In this document: positions 25,603 through 33,976 of the stretch, in pieces
Layout of the letters: each line of letters opens with the position of its first letter
Position numbering within the stretch: the stretch's first letter is position 1
Source: HGM11501 sp045123995
GTDB lineage: Bacteria; Bacillota; Clostridia; CAKSNL01; HGM11501
NCBI GenBank assembly: GCA_045123995.1
Contig: JBGVKY010000014.1
Coordinates: 1 to 64,000, forward strand
Reading direction: 5' to 3'
Length of the DNA: 64,000 bases
Notes under the pieces: model-generated
Seen by the model: the letters and a program-made list of their open reading frames with translations, nothing else
Databases searched by the model: none
What the model was told of the DNA's origin: nothing
Made by a program: the position numbers and the translations under genes

Positions 25603-25702
25603 AAACACAAGGGGACGGTTCTGTTGTGTTGACGACATAAACACAAGGGGACGGTTCTGTTGTGTTGACGACAGACAAAAGTAGACGGGACTTTAGTCTT
25701 TG
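25603..25702. repeat. Tandem REP-like hairpin repeats
   Basis: Two near-identical 35/36-bp units, 25603-25638 and 25639-25673, each with ACACAA...TTGTGT arms around GGGGACGGTTCTG. A third, diverged hairpin follows (25674-25702, GACAAAAGT...ACTTTAGTC around AGACGGG). The GGGGACGG-type core is typical of REP-like sequences that go with RAYT/IS200-like transposases in Firmicutes; no such transposase is in this window. They sit between two terminators in a convergent gap. Confidence 0.75.
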
Positions 25703-25717
25703 TTTCAAATAGAGTTA

Positions 25718-25756
25718 AAAAATACCCTGCGTCTTATTAAGACGCAGGGTATTTTT
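25718..25756. terminator. Strong bidirectional terminator
   Basis: AAAAATACCCTGCGTCTT (25718-25735), ATT, AAGACGCAGGGTATTTTT (25739-25756). Perfect 18-bp stem. It covers the stop codon of yfcE on the minus strand. Confidence 0.9.
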
Positions 25757-26297
25757 ACATTGTAAATTCTTTATAAATATTCCCCTCTAAGTCCTTCCAT
25801 AAAAACTTTCCGTCTTCAAAAATCATATAGCTGTTTTTAGAGTTTTCTTTGGGAATGGAGACGGAGCCGGGATTTATATAGGTGAAAGCTCCAGCCTTTT
25901 CGCATGCCGGTATGTGAGTGTGACCGTGAAGCAAAATATCACCATCTGAAAGCTTCGGAGGAGTATCAAGGTTGAAATTGTGTCCGTGAGTTGCAAAAAT
26001 CATTTTTCCCTCATAATAGATAAGGGCGTATTCTGCCAGAATGGGAAATTCCAAAACCATCTGGTCCACCTCGGTGTCGCAGTTGCCGCGGACTGCAAGG
26101 ATGGAGGTTTTGATTTTATTCAATTCCTCAATTACCCCTTTGGGGTTATATCCCTCGGGCAAGTCATTTCTGGGACCGTGATATAAAATGTCGCCAAGCA
26201 AAATCACCTTTTCGGGATTTTCTTTTTCTATGGCTGAAAGGAGTTTTTCAAGAAAATGAAGTGAGCCGTGAATGTCAGATGCTATTAAAAGTTTCAT
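25755..26297 (-). CDS. yfcE: YfcE-type metallophosphoesterase
   Basis: 180 residues, calcineurin-like phosphoesterase fold with all metal-site motifs: SDIHGS, LLGDILYHGP, RGNCDTE, THGHNF and HGHTHIP. YfcE/MJ0936-type enzymes hydrolyse phosphodiesters in vitro; the physiological substrate is uncertain. It lies 18 bp downstream of mscL on the minus strand, probably co-transcribed. Confidence 0.9.
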   Translation of the reverse strand: MKLLIASDIHGSLHFLEKLLSAIEKENPEKVILLGDILYHGPRNDLPEGYNPKGVIEELNKIKTSILAVRGNCDTEVDQMVLEFPILAEYALIYYEGKMIFATHGHNFNLDTPPKLSDGDILLHGHTHIPACEKAGAFTYINPGSVSIPKENSKNSYMIFEDGKFLWKDLEGNIYKEFTM

Positions 26298-26315
26298 AAA
26301 TTATTCCTCTAAGGC

Positions 26316-26771
26316 TCATTCCTTTGATATAAGCTTGTCTCTTATTTCCATTAAAACGGAAAGCTCAGTTTCCTTAGGCTCTTCAGGAGCGGGAGCAGGA
26401 GCTTCTTCCTCTTCCTTCTTCTTAAGAGCTTCAAGCTTTTTCTGCATGCCCATTATAAGGCGGATAACGCAGAAAACGGAGAAAGCTATGATTAAAAAGT
26501 CAATTACAACCTGCAGAAATGCACCGTACTTTATAGCAACCTCAGCACTTAAAACTTCCCCTGCTTCATCAATCACAGCTTCTCTCAAAACTGCTTTAAG
26601 GTCTGCTAAATTAACAGCACCTGTAGCAAGGCTTATAAGGGGAGTTATAATGTCGTTTACCAGCGATGTGACTATTTTACCAAACGCACCGCCTATAATA
26701 ACGCCGACAGCCATGTCAAGGACATTTCCTTTTACTATAAACGCCTTGAAATCTTCAAAGAATTTTTTCAT
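26316..26771 (-). CDS. mscL: Large-conductance mechanosensitive channel MscL
   Basis: 151 residues. N-terminal amphipathic helix and first membrane segment (FKAFIVKGNVLDMAVGVIIG, then AFGKIVTSLVNDIITP), a periplasmic loop, a second membrane segment (FLQVVIDFLIIAFSVF), and a charged Glu/Lys/Pro-rich C-terminal bundle. The homopentamer opens under hypo-osmotic stress. Start at 26771 follows GAAGGA; longer open frame upstream is not needed. First gene of mscL-yfcE. Confidence 0.95.
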   Translation of the reverse strand: MKKFFEDFKAFIVKGNVLDMAVGVIIGGAFGKIVTSLVNDIITPLISLATGAVNLADLKAVLREAVIDEAGEVLSAEVAIKYGAFLQVVIDFLIIAFSVFCVIRLIMGMQKKLEALKKKEEEEAPAPAPEEPKETELSVLMEIRDKLISKE

Positions 26772-26876
26772 ATGTATTCCTTCTTTCGTTTTTTGTAATA
26801 TTATACTATGAAAAAGGTAAAAAAGCAAATAAAAAAGGTAATTTTGTAAAAAAATAAAAAAAATTCAAAAAAATAC

Positions 26877-26905
26877 TTTACAACTTTAGCTTGATGAAGT
26901 ATAAT
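26877..26905 (+). promoter_or_regulatory. SigA-type promoter of the amino-acid ABC operon
   Basis: TTTACA (26877-26882), 17 bp, TATAAT (26900-26905). A small leader hairpin CGAGG-AAGA-CCTCG (26916-26929) precedes the SD. Confidence 0.8.
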
Positions 26906-26949
26906 GGGGTCATAACGAGGAAGACCTCGAAATTGAAAGGATGATAAAA

Positions 26950-27726
26950 ATGAAAAAGTTATTGGCAATTTTAATGGCAGTGTTAATGGTTGCAGCACTT
27001 TGTGCATGCGGAGCAGAAAAGGTAGAAGACGGAGCTATCGCAGAAATCGCTGACGGCAAACTTACTATCGGTTACACAATCTATGAACCCATGAACTACT
27101 TCGATGGTGAAGAATTCACAGGCTTTGATACAGAATTTGCTTTAGCAGTTTGTGAAAAGCTTGGCGTAGAAGCTGACTTCGTTGAAATCAACTGGGATAC
27201 AAAGTTCGTTACTTTAGACGCAGGTCAGATTGACTGCATCTGGAACGGTATGACAATCTCTGATGAAGTGAAGAAAAACTGTGACGTTTCTAAGGCATAC
27301 GTTAAGAATGCTCAGGTTGTAGTTATGAAGAAAGACGTTATTGAAAACTATGCTGATGCTGAAAGCCTTAAGGGTCTTAAGTTCGCTGCAGAAGCAGGAT
27401 CCGCAGGTGAAGCTGCTATAAAGGATGCTGCTTTGGATGAAAACTACGCTCCTGTTGCTGCACAGACAGATGCACTCTTAGCAGTTATGGGCGGTCAGGC
27501 TGACGCTTGCGTAATCGACATTACAATGGCTAAGGCTATGACAGCTGAAGGCACAAGCTTTGCAGACCTTGGTTATTCAATCGAACTTACAACAGAAGAA
27601 TACGGTATCGGCTTCAAGCTTGATTCTGCTCTTACCGCTGAAGTTGACGCAGCGATAGATGCACTTAAGGCTGACGGAACACTTGATGCACTTGCTGAAA
27701 AGTACGCTCTTAACTTAGCTCTCTAA
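26950..27726 (+). CDS. Amino-acid ABC transporter substrate-binding lipoprotein
   Basis: 258 residues. Signal peptide with lipobox LCAC (lipidated Cys about 20), then a family 3 solute-binding protein (LTIGYTIYEPMNYF, GFDTEFALAVCEKLGVEADFVEI, GQIDCIWNGMTIS). The set belongs to the polar amino-acid transport family; the exact amino acid cannot be told. ATG 26950 is 8 bp after AAAGG. Codon use is biased to GCT/GAA/AAG, unlike neighbours, as expected for an abundant protein. A terminator-like hairpin separates it from the permease gene, which fits higher expression of the binding protein. Confidence 0.92.
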   Translation: MKKLLAILMAVLMVAALCACGAEKVEDGAIAEIADGKLTIGYTIYEPMNYFDGEEFTGFDTEFALAVCEKLGVEADFVEINWDTKFVTLDAGQIDCIWNGMTISDEVKKNCDVSKAYVKNAQVVVMKKDVIENYADAESLKGLKFAAEAGSAGEAAIKDAALDENYAPVAAQTDALLAVMGGQADACVIDITMAKAMTAEGTSFADLGYSIELTTEEYGIGFKLDSALTAEVDAAIDALKADGTLDALAEKYALNLAL

Positions 27727-27752
27727 TTCATTAAGTACATAAAGCGATTTTG

Positions 27753-27781
27753 GTAAAAGGCAGATTTAATCTGCCTTTTAC
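27753..27781 (+). terminator. Intra-operon hairpin after the binding-protein gene
   Basis: GTAAAAGGCAGATT-T-AATCTGCCTTTTAC (27753-27781), a 14-bp palindrome with only a weak T-run. Probably partial termination or 3'-end protection of the binding-protein mRNA. Confidence 0.6.
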
Positions 27782-27816
27782 TTGGTTTATAAAATAAAGG
27801 AAAAGGCATTGATTTT

Positions 27817-28461
27817 ATGTTTGTTACAGTTACATTAAGCCTTCTTGAAGGCTTGGGAACAACCCTTAAAATTTTCGGGCTCACGCTTTTAATGGCTCTG
27901 CCTCTGGGGCTTATAATTTCTTTTGGTTCCATGAGCAAGATAAATGTCATAAAGTGGCCCGTTAAAACCTTTATATGGATAATCAGGGGAACACCCTTAA
28001 TGCTTCAGCTTTTTGTCTTTGCATTCGGCCCCGGTCTTATGTTTGACATAAAGGGAATGGATTTGTTTTTGGCGGTTATGATAGCTTTTGTAATCAACTA
28101 CGCCTGCTATTTTTCTGAAATATTCCGCGGAGGTATTGAATCGATCCCCAAGGGACAGTACGAAGCAGGCGCGGTTTTGGGACTTACCAAGACACAGGTG
28201 TTTTTTAAAATTGTACTGATGCAGGTTGTAAAGCATATACTTCCGCCAATGAGCAACGAATTTTTAACATTGGTTAAAGATACCGCTCTTGCAAATACAA
28301 TAATGATTTACGAAATCACATGGAATGCAAAGCGTTTTATGAACAGTGAACACATAATCTGGCCTCTGTTCTATTCTGGTGCATTTTATCTGGCGGTTTG
28401 CGGAATTTTAACTCTTTTATTCGGATTTATCGAGAAGAAACTTGATTATTATAAGGGGTGA
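27817..28461 (+). CDS. Amino-acid ABC transporter permease
   Basis: 214 residues, HisM/GlnP-type permease with about five membrane helices. Characteristic stretches: LLEGLGTTLKIFGLTLLMAL, IIRGTPLMLQLFVF, EIFRGGIESIPKGQYEAG (the EAA loop contacting the ATPase) and SNEFLTLVKDTALA. One permease gene only, so a homodimer is expected. Stop overlaps the SD of the ATPase gene. Confidence 0.93.
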   Translation: MFVTVTLSLLEGLGTTLKIFGLTLLMALPLGLIISFGSMSKINVIKWPVKTFIWIIRGTPLMLQLFVFAFGPGLMFDIKGMDLFLAVMIAFVINYACYFSEIFRGGIESIPKGQYEAGAVLGLTKTQVFFKIVLMQVVKHILPPMSNEFLTLVKDTALANTIMIYEITWNAKRFMNSEHIIWPLFYSGAFYLAVCGILTLLFGFIEKKLDYYKG

Positions 28462-28466
28462 AAAAG

Positions 28467-29219
28467 ATGCTTGAAGTAAAAAATATCAAAAAAAGCTTCG
28501 GCAAAACCGAAGTATTAAAGGGCATCAGTTTTTCCCTTGAAAAAGGTGAGGTTTTGTCCATAATCGGCGCATCAGGAAGCGGAAAAACCACTCTTTTAAG
28601 ATGTCTTAACTTCCTTGAATTTGCAGAAGAGGGCAAGATTTTAGTAAAAGGGGAAGAAATTTATTCCGGCGATGAAAGAAAGAATATAAAAGATGCGGAC
28701 CTCAGGGAAAAAAGGCTCCATTTCGGTCTGGTTTTCCAGTCCTTTAACCTTTTTCCCCAGTACAATGTTCTTGAAAACGTAATGCTTGCACCTAAGCTTT
28801 TAAAAATTGCAAGTCCAGAAGAAATTGAGAAAAAAGCAAAAAGTCTCATAGAGAGAGTTGGTCTTTCGGATAAACTTGAAAGCTATCCCTGCCAGTTATC
28901 GGGAGGTCAGCAGCAGAGAGTGGCAATAGCAAGAGCGCTTTGCATGAATCCCGATATTCTGTGCTTTGACGAGCCTACAAGTGCCCTTGACCCTGAGCTT
29001 ACCGGTGAGGTATTAAAGGTTATAAAAGGACTTAAGAGCAGCGAAAGCACCATGATTGTGGTAACCCATGAGATGGAATTTGCCAAGAATGTTTCCGACA
29101 AGGTTATTTTCATGGCAGATGGTGTGATTGAGGAAGAGGGAACGCCCGAAGATGTATTTGATAATCCCAAAAGCGAAAAAACGAAGGCGTTTTTGAATAA
29201 GTCTTTAGAAAGCTTCTGA
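28467..29219 (+). CDS. Amino-acid ABC transporter ATP-binding protein
   Basis: 250 residues. Walker A GASGSGKTT, Q-loop VFQSFNLFPQYN, signature LSGGQQQRVAIARAL, Walker B DILCFDEPTSALD, switch His in VTHEMEF. GlnQ/HisP-type. Start ATG 28467 is 6 bp after AAGGGGTGA, which doubles as the permease stop region. Downstream is a TrpR-like regulator gene 10 bp away. Confidence 0.95.
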   Translation: MLEVKNIKKSFGKTEVLKGISFSLEKGEVLSIIGASGSGKTTLLRCLNFLEFAEEGKILVKGEEIYSGDERKNIKDADLREKRLHFGLVFQSFNLFPQYNVLENVMLAPKLLKIASPEEIEKKAKSLIERVGLSDKLESYPCQLSGGQQQRVAIARALCMNPDILCFDEPTSALDPELTGEVLKVIKGLKSSESTMIVVTHEMEFAKNVSDKVIFMADGVIEEEGTPEDVFDNPKSEKTKAFLNKSLESF

Positions 29220-29229
29220 GGTGATTTTG

Positions 29230-29505
29230 TTGAAAGAAATTAAAATAACCGAAGAAATGAAAAATGAGCTTTTCAGTGTTATATCAAAGACTGAAAGTGC
29301 TACTGACTGTGCATTGCTTTTTGAGGATTTATGCACAAAGCAGGAAATTGAAAAAATGGCACAAAGGCTCATGGCGGCAAAGCTTTTGATGGAGGGCAAA
29401 ACCTATAACCAGGTAATTGAAGAAACGGACATTTCCTCAGCCACGTTAAGCAGGGTTTCCCGCAGTGTAAGATACGGAAAAGGCTATAAAAAGTTCATAA
29501 AATAA
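29230..29505 (+). CDS. YerC/TrpR-like regulator (paralogue 1)
   Basis: 91 residues from TTG 29230, just after AGGTGA. The Trp-repressor superfamily helices are clear: LFEDLCTKQEIEKMAQRLMAAKLL, then a helix-turn-helix YNQVIEETDISSATLSRVSR and the tail RYGKGYKKFI. It is the last gene of the amino-acid ABC operon, so it may regulate that transporter or act on histidine genes. A paralogue heads the his operon at 50379. Effector unknown. Confidence 0.85.
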   Translation: MKEIKITEEMKNELFSVISKTESATDCALLFEDLCTKQEIEKMAQRLMAAKLLMEGKTYNQVIEETDISSATLSRVSRSVRYGKGYKKFIK

Positions 29506-29526
29506 AAAGACCCATTGGGTCTTTTT
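29504..29526. terminator. Terminator between convergent units
   Basis: AAAAAGACCC (29504-29513), ATT, GGGTCTTTTT (29517-29526), with T-runs both ways. Confidence 0.85.
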
Positions 29527-30687
29527 TTATTTTATCTTGTGAAGGGCATCTGCATATCCCTGAAGGGTAGTTGAAAGACAGTAGTTAATTACTATCATAT
29601 CTGTTATATTATATTCGCTTGTTAAATCGTCTATAGTGCCAAAATAGCTTCGGGGATCTACAATTATGAGATTTTCAAAATGATTTGTTAAAAAGGGTAA
29701 AAGTGCATTGGCGTAAGAGTCCTTTATGACAAGAAGAGTCTTTCCGTTTTTGATTTTGGTTTTTACCGTGGCAATGGGGTGGTCGCTTCCCATAAAAATA
29801 CCATAGTTGGGAGATGCATCCTTCTTGGGAAGAAGATAAACCCTTGATTGGTAATTGGTTATACGTCCGTCCTCTTCGCGGATTTTTGCATATATAAGGG
29901 GATTTTCTCCGAAAGTGTAGTAATTTATATCGTCTTTAAATTCCTTGTATTCAGGTATGTTCGCCTGATTATATAAAAAGCCTAAAAACCCTTTTAATGT
30001 GTTTTTCTTAAAAGAATCAAGCTCCAAAGGTTCTTCGCCAATGGCTTTCATAATTTCCCTGTATCCCAAATAAGCTCCGTCCTGCGTCCAATGGTGGTCG
30101 GTACGGAAGTATATATAATCATCAGTATTTTCCTTAAGAGAGTCATAAACATTTATTCCGAGAACATCTGGAAGCGAAGCATAAATAAGCTCTATGGCAT
30201 ATTTCTGGGAGTCTGAATAATTTCTGTAGGCAGAGTCTGAGAATTCCAACTGTGTGGGAACCAGCATAATATACTTATTTGCATCTACCTTGGAAAAAAT
30301 CTCTGAAAGAGCATCTATATAGCTTGTTTTTACGGAAAGATTTTCTCTGTATACTTCCATTATTCTGTCGGAAGATAAAACCAGTTGTCCTCCTGAAGGC
30401 AAGGTCAGAACCTTTTCGTCAGCCTGAAAATCCATCCCCTTCAAGGATTCAAGCTTTCCGCCGAAATCCATAAAATAGCTTCTGTATCCCACATTATCCG
30501 TAAGAAAAGACTCATAGTCTTTTGTAAAGGAACCGTACAAAAGGTTATCTATGGTGAATTCCGGCATAGTGGAAAGAGGCCTGTTTTCCTTTACGGAAGC
30601 CTTAGGGTCTGCCGGAAGAATCATTACGAGTGCAAAAAACACTAAAAGAAGCAGGCAAAATGTAAAAGCAGTTATTTTTTTTCGCAT
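29527..30687 (-). CDS. DHHW/AlgX-like protein, partner of the MBOAT acyltransferase
   Basis: 386 residues. N-terminal membrane anchor or signal (about 5-24), then an extracellular domain with the hallmark RTDHHWTQDGAY and a serine motif VIKDSYANALLPF, as in the DHHW and AlgX/AlgJ SGNH-like families. These work with an AlgI-type membrane acyltransferase to O-acetylate a surface polymer. It lies 12 bp after the MBOAT gene. The acceptor (teichoic acid, exopolysaccharide or peptidoglycan) is unknown. Confidence 0.85.
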   Translation of the reverse strand: MRKKITAFTFCLLLLVFFALVMILPADPKASVKENRPLSTMPEFTIDNLLYGSFTKDYESFLTDNVGYRSYFMDFGGKLESLKGMDFQADEKVLTLPSGGQLVLSSDRIMEVYRENLSVKTSYIDALSEIFSKVDANKYIMLVPTQLEFSDSAYRNYSDSQKYAIELIYASLPDVLGINVYDSLKENTDDYIYFRTDHHWTQDGAYLGYREIMKAIGEEPLELDSFKKNTLKGFLGFLYNQANIPEYKEFKDDINYYTFGENPLIYAKIREEDGRITNYQSRVYLLPKKDASPNYGIFMGSDHPIATVKTKIKNGKTLLVIKDSYANALLPFLTNHFENLIIVDPRSYFGTIDDLTSEYNITDMIVINYCLSTTLQGYADALHKIK

Positions 30688-30699
30688 GACAATACCTCC

Positions 30700-32094
30700 T
30701 TAAAACCTGAAGTATAAAAAGGGATTATAGGTTTCTTTAACTAAAAGTGTAAAGCAGACAGCCATTATTAAAATGATGGAAAGAGGGAGCATAACGGCGT
30801 ATAATACCTTTGCTTTTTCCCTTAATAATTTTACCAGGACTTTCAAAAGGGGAGTTGAGCAGATAAATAGAAGAATCAAAAGCCGGAGGTTTGAATAAAA
30901 TACACTTTCTGATAAAATGGGAAGTCCTCTTGAGTTTTTACCGAAAGCAGCAAGCAGAAAAGCTTTAAGGCGTGTCATGTCCGTGAAATAGAAAAGCATC
31001 CATCCGCCTAAAACCAGGGCGTTTGAATATATAAGACGGAAAAACGATGGAACATGATGCCAGAACTTAAATAAAAGCTTTTTCTCTATGATTAGTAAAA
31101 TGCCGTAGTAAAGTCCCCATAAAATAAAATTCCAGCTGGCTCCGTGCCAGAAGCCTGTTAAAAACCAGACTATGAATATGTTTAATAAGTGATGTTTTCT
31201 GTTTCCTCCCAGTGGTATATAAACATAATCACGGAAGAAAGAGCCTAATGACATATGCCATCTTCTCCAGAATTCCGTCACACTTTTTGAAGTGTAAGGA
31301 TAGTTGAAGTTTTCCTTGAAGTCAAAGCCGAAAAAGTGGCCGAGTCCTATTGCCATGTCACTGTAACCTGAAAAATCAAAGTAAATCTGGAAAGCATACA
31401 TTATAATTCCAAGCCAGGCACCGGATGAGGAAAGATAGGTTAAATCTCCACCTATCAGTAAATCTACCACCTGACCTGCACTGTTTGCCAGAATAACCTT
31501 TTTGAACATACCCTGAGAAAAACGTATTACTCCTCTTTCAAAGGAATCAAAGGTAACACATCTTTCATTTATCTGTTTTTCAATATCCACATAGCGGACA
31601 ATGGGACCTGCCACCAGCTGAGGAAACATGGTCACATAAAGTAAAAACTTATAGTATGATTTCTGAAGTCCCGCTTCGCCTCTGTATGTATCAATTACAT
31701 AGGATAAAATCTGGAAAGAATAAAAGGAAATGCCCAGAGGAAGAGTGAAAGTGGGGATATTTAAGTTTGACCCGAATAAGATATTTATATTTGATACAAA
31801 AAAGCCTGTGTACTTGTAAACACCCAGAAGCCCTAAAATTATTACCGTTGCAAAAATAAGTGAAAGTCTAGAACCGATTTTTCCGCGCCATTTATCAATG
31901 CCAAAGCCTGCGATATAACCAATGAATGCAGAAAAAAGCATGACTAAAATCAAGATGGGTTCTCCCCAGGCGTAAAATATGAGAGAAGCAATCAAAAGAA
32001 CAATGTTTCTCCAGGTAATGTTTTTAGACAAAAAATAAAGGAATAAAGTGACGGGCAGAAAAAGGCCCAGTGAAAGCAAACTTGAAAAAACCAA
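30700..32094 (-). CDS. MBOAT family O-acyltransferase (AlgI/DltB-like)
   Basis: 464 residues with about eleven membrane helices. Conserved MBOAT stretches are present: SYVIDTYRGEAG, YFDFSGYSDMAIGLGHFFGF, NFNYPYTSKSVTEFWRRWHMSL, and the invariant histidine in GFWHGASWNF. TTG start at 32094 with SD AAAGGAG. It transfers acetyl groups across the membrane to a surface polymer together with the DHHW protein encoded next. First gene of the pair. Confidence 0.93.
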   Translation of the reverse strand: MVFSSLLSLGLFLPVTLFLYFLSKNITWRNIVLLIASLIFYAWGEPILILVMLFSAFIGYIAGFGIDKWRGKIGSRLSLIFATVIILGLLGVYKYTGFFVSNINILFGSNLNIPTFTLPLGISFYSFQILSYVIDTYRGEAGLQKSYYKFLLYVTMFPQLVAGPIVRYVDIEKQINERCVTFDSFERGVIRFSQGMFKKVILANSAGQVVDLLIGGDLTYLSSSGAWLGIIMYAFQIYFDFSGYSDMAIGLGHFFGFDFKENFNYPYTSKSVTEFWRRWHMSLGSFFRDYVYIPLGGNRKHHLLNIFIVWFLTGFWHGASWNFILWGLYYGILLIIEKKLLFKFWHHVPSFFRLIYSNALVLGGWMLFYFTDMTRLKAFLLAAFGKNSRGLPILSESVFYSNLRLLILLFICSTPLLKVLVKLLREKAKVLYAVMLPLSIILIMAVCFTLLVKETYNPFLYFRF

Positions 32095-32125
32095 AATCTC
32101 GGCTCCTTTCTTTTAGAATAGTTAC

Positions 32126-32170
32126 ATTATAAAGATAAAACCTCATTTTGTCAAGGATGGCAAAATGAGG
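32126..32170 (-). promoter_or_regulatory. Promoter of the MBOAT-DHHW operon with overlapping inverted repeat
   Basis: On the minus strand TTGACA (32154-32149), 17 bp, TATAAT (32131-32126). A perfect 10-bp inverted repeat CCTCATTTTG (32141-32150) / CAAAATGAGG (32161-32170) covers the -35 and could be an operator. Confidence 0.7.
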
Positions 32171-32233
32171 AGATTTTGTACTATTTATTTTTTTTCAGCA
32201 TAAAATTAAACTGAATATTAAGGAGGTTTTTTC

Positions 32234-32518
32234 ATGGAAGATAAGAAATATATGCAGAAAATAAGCCACAATGTCATAATGGAAGGCAGAAAGAAGCTGA
32301 GCGTAAGCGCAGTTGAAGAGGTGGGTGCTTTTGACGATGCTTCGGTTACCTTAAAAACCGGCATGGGAAATTTGTGCATTAAGGGGCAAAATCTTCGTAT
32401 CAACAAATTAAGTGTGGAAACCGGAGATGTGGATATTGAGGGAGTAATAAATTCCTTTGCATATAAGGGGGAAGAAGATTCCGGAGAAAAGGGATTTTTC
32501 GGAAAAATCTTTAAGTAA
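32234..32518 (+). CDS. yabP: Sporulation protein YabP
   Basis: 94 residues, YabP/YqfC family (HNVIMEGRKKLSVSAVEEVGAFDD, then LCIKGQNLRINKLSVETGDVDIEG). YabP is made under SigE in the mother cell and is needed for spore cortex formation in Bacillus. SD AAGGAGG lies just upstream. CATAAAAT at 32199-32206 resembles a SigE -10, but no clear -35 is seen. Followed after 2 bp by yabQ; the yabP-yabQ-divIC-yabR order is the classic Firmicute cluster. Confidence 0.93.
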   Translation: MEDKKYMQKISHNVIMEGRKKLSVSAVEEVGAFDDASVTLKTGMGNLCIKGQNLRINKLSVETGDVDIEGVINSFAYKGEEDSGEKGFFGKIFK

Positions 32519-32520
32519 AT

Positions 32521-33015
32521 ATGTTAGTTACGGAAAATGACCCTCTCATCTTCGGGATATTTATCTTATGCGGACTTGTATGCGGTATAATATTTGATAT
32601 TTTTAAGATTATAAGAAAAAGCTTTGGGGAAAGAGAACGATTCACAAATGTCTGCGACGCTCTTTTCTGGACTTTGTTTACGATTTTCTTTCTATGGCTT
32701 AATTTCAAATCCAATGACGGAAATATAAGGTGGTTCCTTTTTTTCGGAATTTTCATGGGAACTTTTATCTATTTTCTTTTGTTCAGTAAAGTTTTTGTAT
32801 TCACAGGAGTTTTCTTAACTAATATCATAAAAAAAGTATTTACATTTGCCCTTAAAATTTTGTTTTATCCCGCCTTATTTATAGCGAAGAAAATGAAAAA
32901 AGCAGCCTTCTTTGTTTACAGTCCTTTTTTGCGTTTCAGAAAAAAAGGAGGAGTCTTAAAAAGATTTATCAAAAGGAAATGGCACATATTTAAATTTTGC
33001 TCAAAAAAAATATAA
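32521..33015 (+). CDS. yabQ: Spore cortex biosynthesis protein YabQ
   Basis: 164 residues with four to five hydrophobic helices and the YabQ pattern GLVCGIIFDIFKIIRKSF, DALFWTLFTIFFLWLNF. Membrane protein required for cortex assembly. The C-terminus is short and very basic. It starts 2 bp after yabP, so it is translated from the same message. Confidence 0.9.
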   Translation: MLVTENDPLIFGIFILCGLVCGIIFDIFKIIRKSFGERERFTNVCDALFWTLFTIFFLWLNFKSNDGNIRWFLFFGIFMGTFIYFLLFSKVFVFTGVFLTNIIKKVFTFALKILFYPALFIAKKMKKAAFFVYSPFLRFRKKGGVLKRFIKRKWHIFKFCSKKI

Positions 33016-33110
33016 AAAATGCGAAAAAAATCCTTTACAATGGGGTTTTGGTGGTATATAATAATCTTGTTAAAATTCAGGCTTCTGATTTACGGAGGAT
33101 AATAAAATAA

Positions 33111-33380
33111 ATGAGAAAGCGTGTTTTTGTTTATATACTTATCTTTTTGCTGGTTTCCTACTTTTTCGGGATGCTCATATCTCAGCAAGTGAAAATCGGG
33201 GAGAAGGAAGAGGAAATAGAAAAGCTTAAGGCTGAAATTACGGCAACGGTAAATGAAAGCGAAAGGCTTAAAGAGGAAATTGCCAATGCTGAAAGCAGAG
33301 AGACCATCGAAAGGATTGCCAGAGAGGAACTGGGGCTTATTTATCCTGATGAAAGAAAATTTGTAGATTCAAATGGCTGA
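33111..33380 (+). CDS. divIC: Septum formation initiator, DivIC/FtsL-type
   Basis: 89 residues: short basic N-terminus, one membrane helix (about 6-23), then a coiled coil (IGEKEEEIEKLKAEI, ESERLKEEI) and the DivIC end motif IERIAREELGLIYPDE. Divisome protein partnering FtsL and DivIB. Identified by size, topology and the position after yabQ. Confidence 0.88.
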   Translation: MRKRVFVYILIFLLVSYFFGMLISQQVKIGEKEEEIEKLKAEITATVNESERLKEEIANAESRETIERIAREELGLIYPDERKFVDSNG

Positions 33381-33425
33381 TGCTTTTTTGATACAAGAGA
33401 TAATTTAAAGGAGGAGAATTTTTCC

Positions 33426-33854
33426 GTGGATTTGGAATTGGGGAAGATAGTAGACGGCAAGGTGTCCGGAATAACAAACTTTGGAGCATTTATTGAACTG
33501 CCGGAGGGGAAATCCGGTCTTGTACATATTTCCGAAGTTTCTAAAGATTATGTAAAGGACATAAACGAACATCTTAAGGTGGGGGATTCTGTAAGGGTTA
33601 AGATTACAAACATTGACCCAAACGGTAAAATAGGTCTTTCCATAAAAAAAGCTCAGGAAGAAGAACGTAAAAAGAAATACGTCTTTTCCGGAGTTCCTGC
33701 GGAGTTTAGCTTCTCTACGGATAAAGGTGAGGATTTGTCCTTCGAGGATAAGCTTGCAAAGTTCAAGCAGGACAGCACCGACCGTATGCAGGATGTTAAA
33801 AAAGCCGCAGAAAACCGCCGTACGGGATATAAAAGACCCTCAGGTAATTATTGA
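33426..33854 (+). CDS. yabR: S1 domain RNA-binding protein, YabR-like
   Basis: 142 residues, GTG start with SD AAGGAGGAG. S1 (OB-fold) domain at 1-75 (GKIVDGKVSGITNFGAFIEL, GLVHISEVSKDYV, GDSVRVKITNID). A charged, probably disordered tail contains FEDKLAKFKQDSTDRM. YabR-type general RNA-binding protein; exact role unclear. Last gene of the cluster. Confidence 0.9.
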   Translation: MDLELGKIVDGKVSGITNFGAFIELPEGKSGLVHISEVSKDYVKDINEHLKVGDSVRVKITNIDPNGKIGLSIKKAQEEERKKKYVFSGVPAEFSFSTDKGEDLSFEDKLAKFKQDSTDRMQDVKKAAENRRTGYKRPSGNY

Positions 33855-33860
33855 ATATTT

Positions 33861-33890
33861 AAAGCATATCATTAGGATATGCTTTTTTCT
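33861..33890 (+). terminator. Terminator of the yabR transcript
   Basis: AAAGCATATC-ATTAG-GATATGCTTT (33861-33885) followed by TTTTC. Confidence 0.85.
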
Positions 33891-33910
33891 TTTGAAATCG
33901 TTTTGTTGTA

Positions 33911-33939
33911 TTGACTTTTATATTATCAAGGGCTATAAT
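33911..33939 (+). promoter_or_regulatory. SigA-type promoter of the cobW-like operon
   Basis: TTGACT (33911-33916), 17 bp, TATAAT (33934-33939). An imperfect inverted repeat GACTTTTATATTAT ... ATAATAAAGTC spans both boxes. It could be a metal-regulator site, but it does not clearly match a Zur box. Confidence 0.65.
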
Positions 33940-33976
33940 AAAGTCTTGAAGAACTATTGAAAAAGGACTGATTATA

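Noticed and set aside
25603..25673. Possible CRISPR repeats
   Set aside because: Only two directly adjacent units without spacers, each itself a hairpin, and no cas genes; REP-like repeats explain it better.
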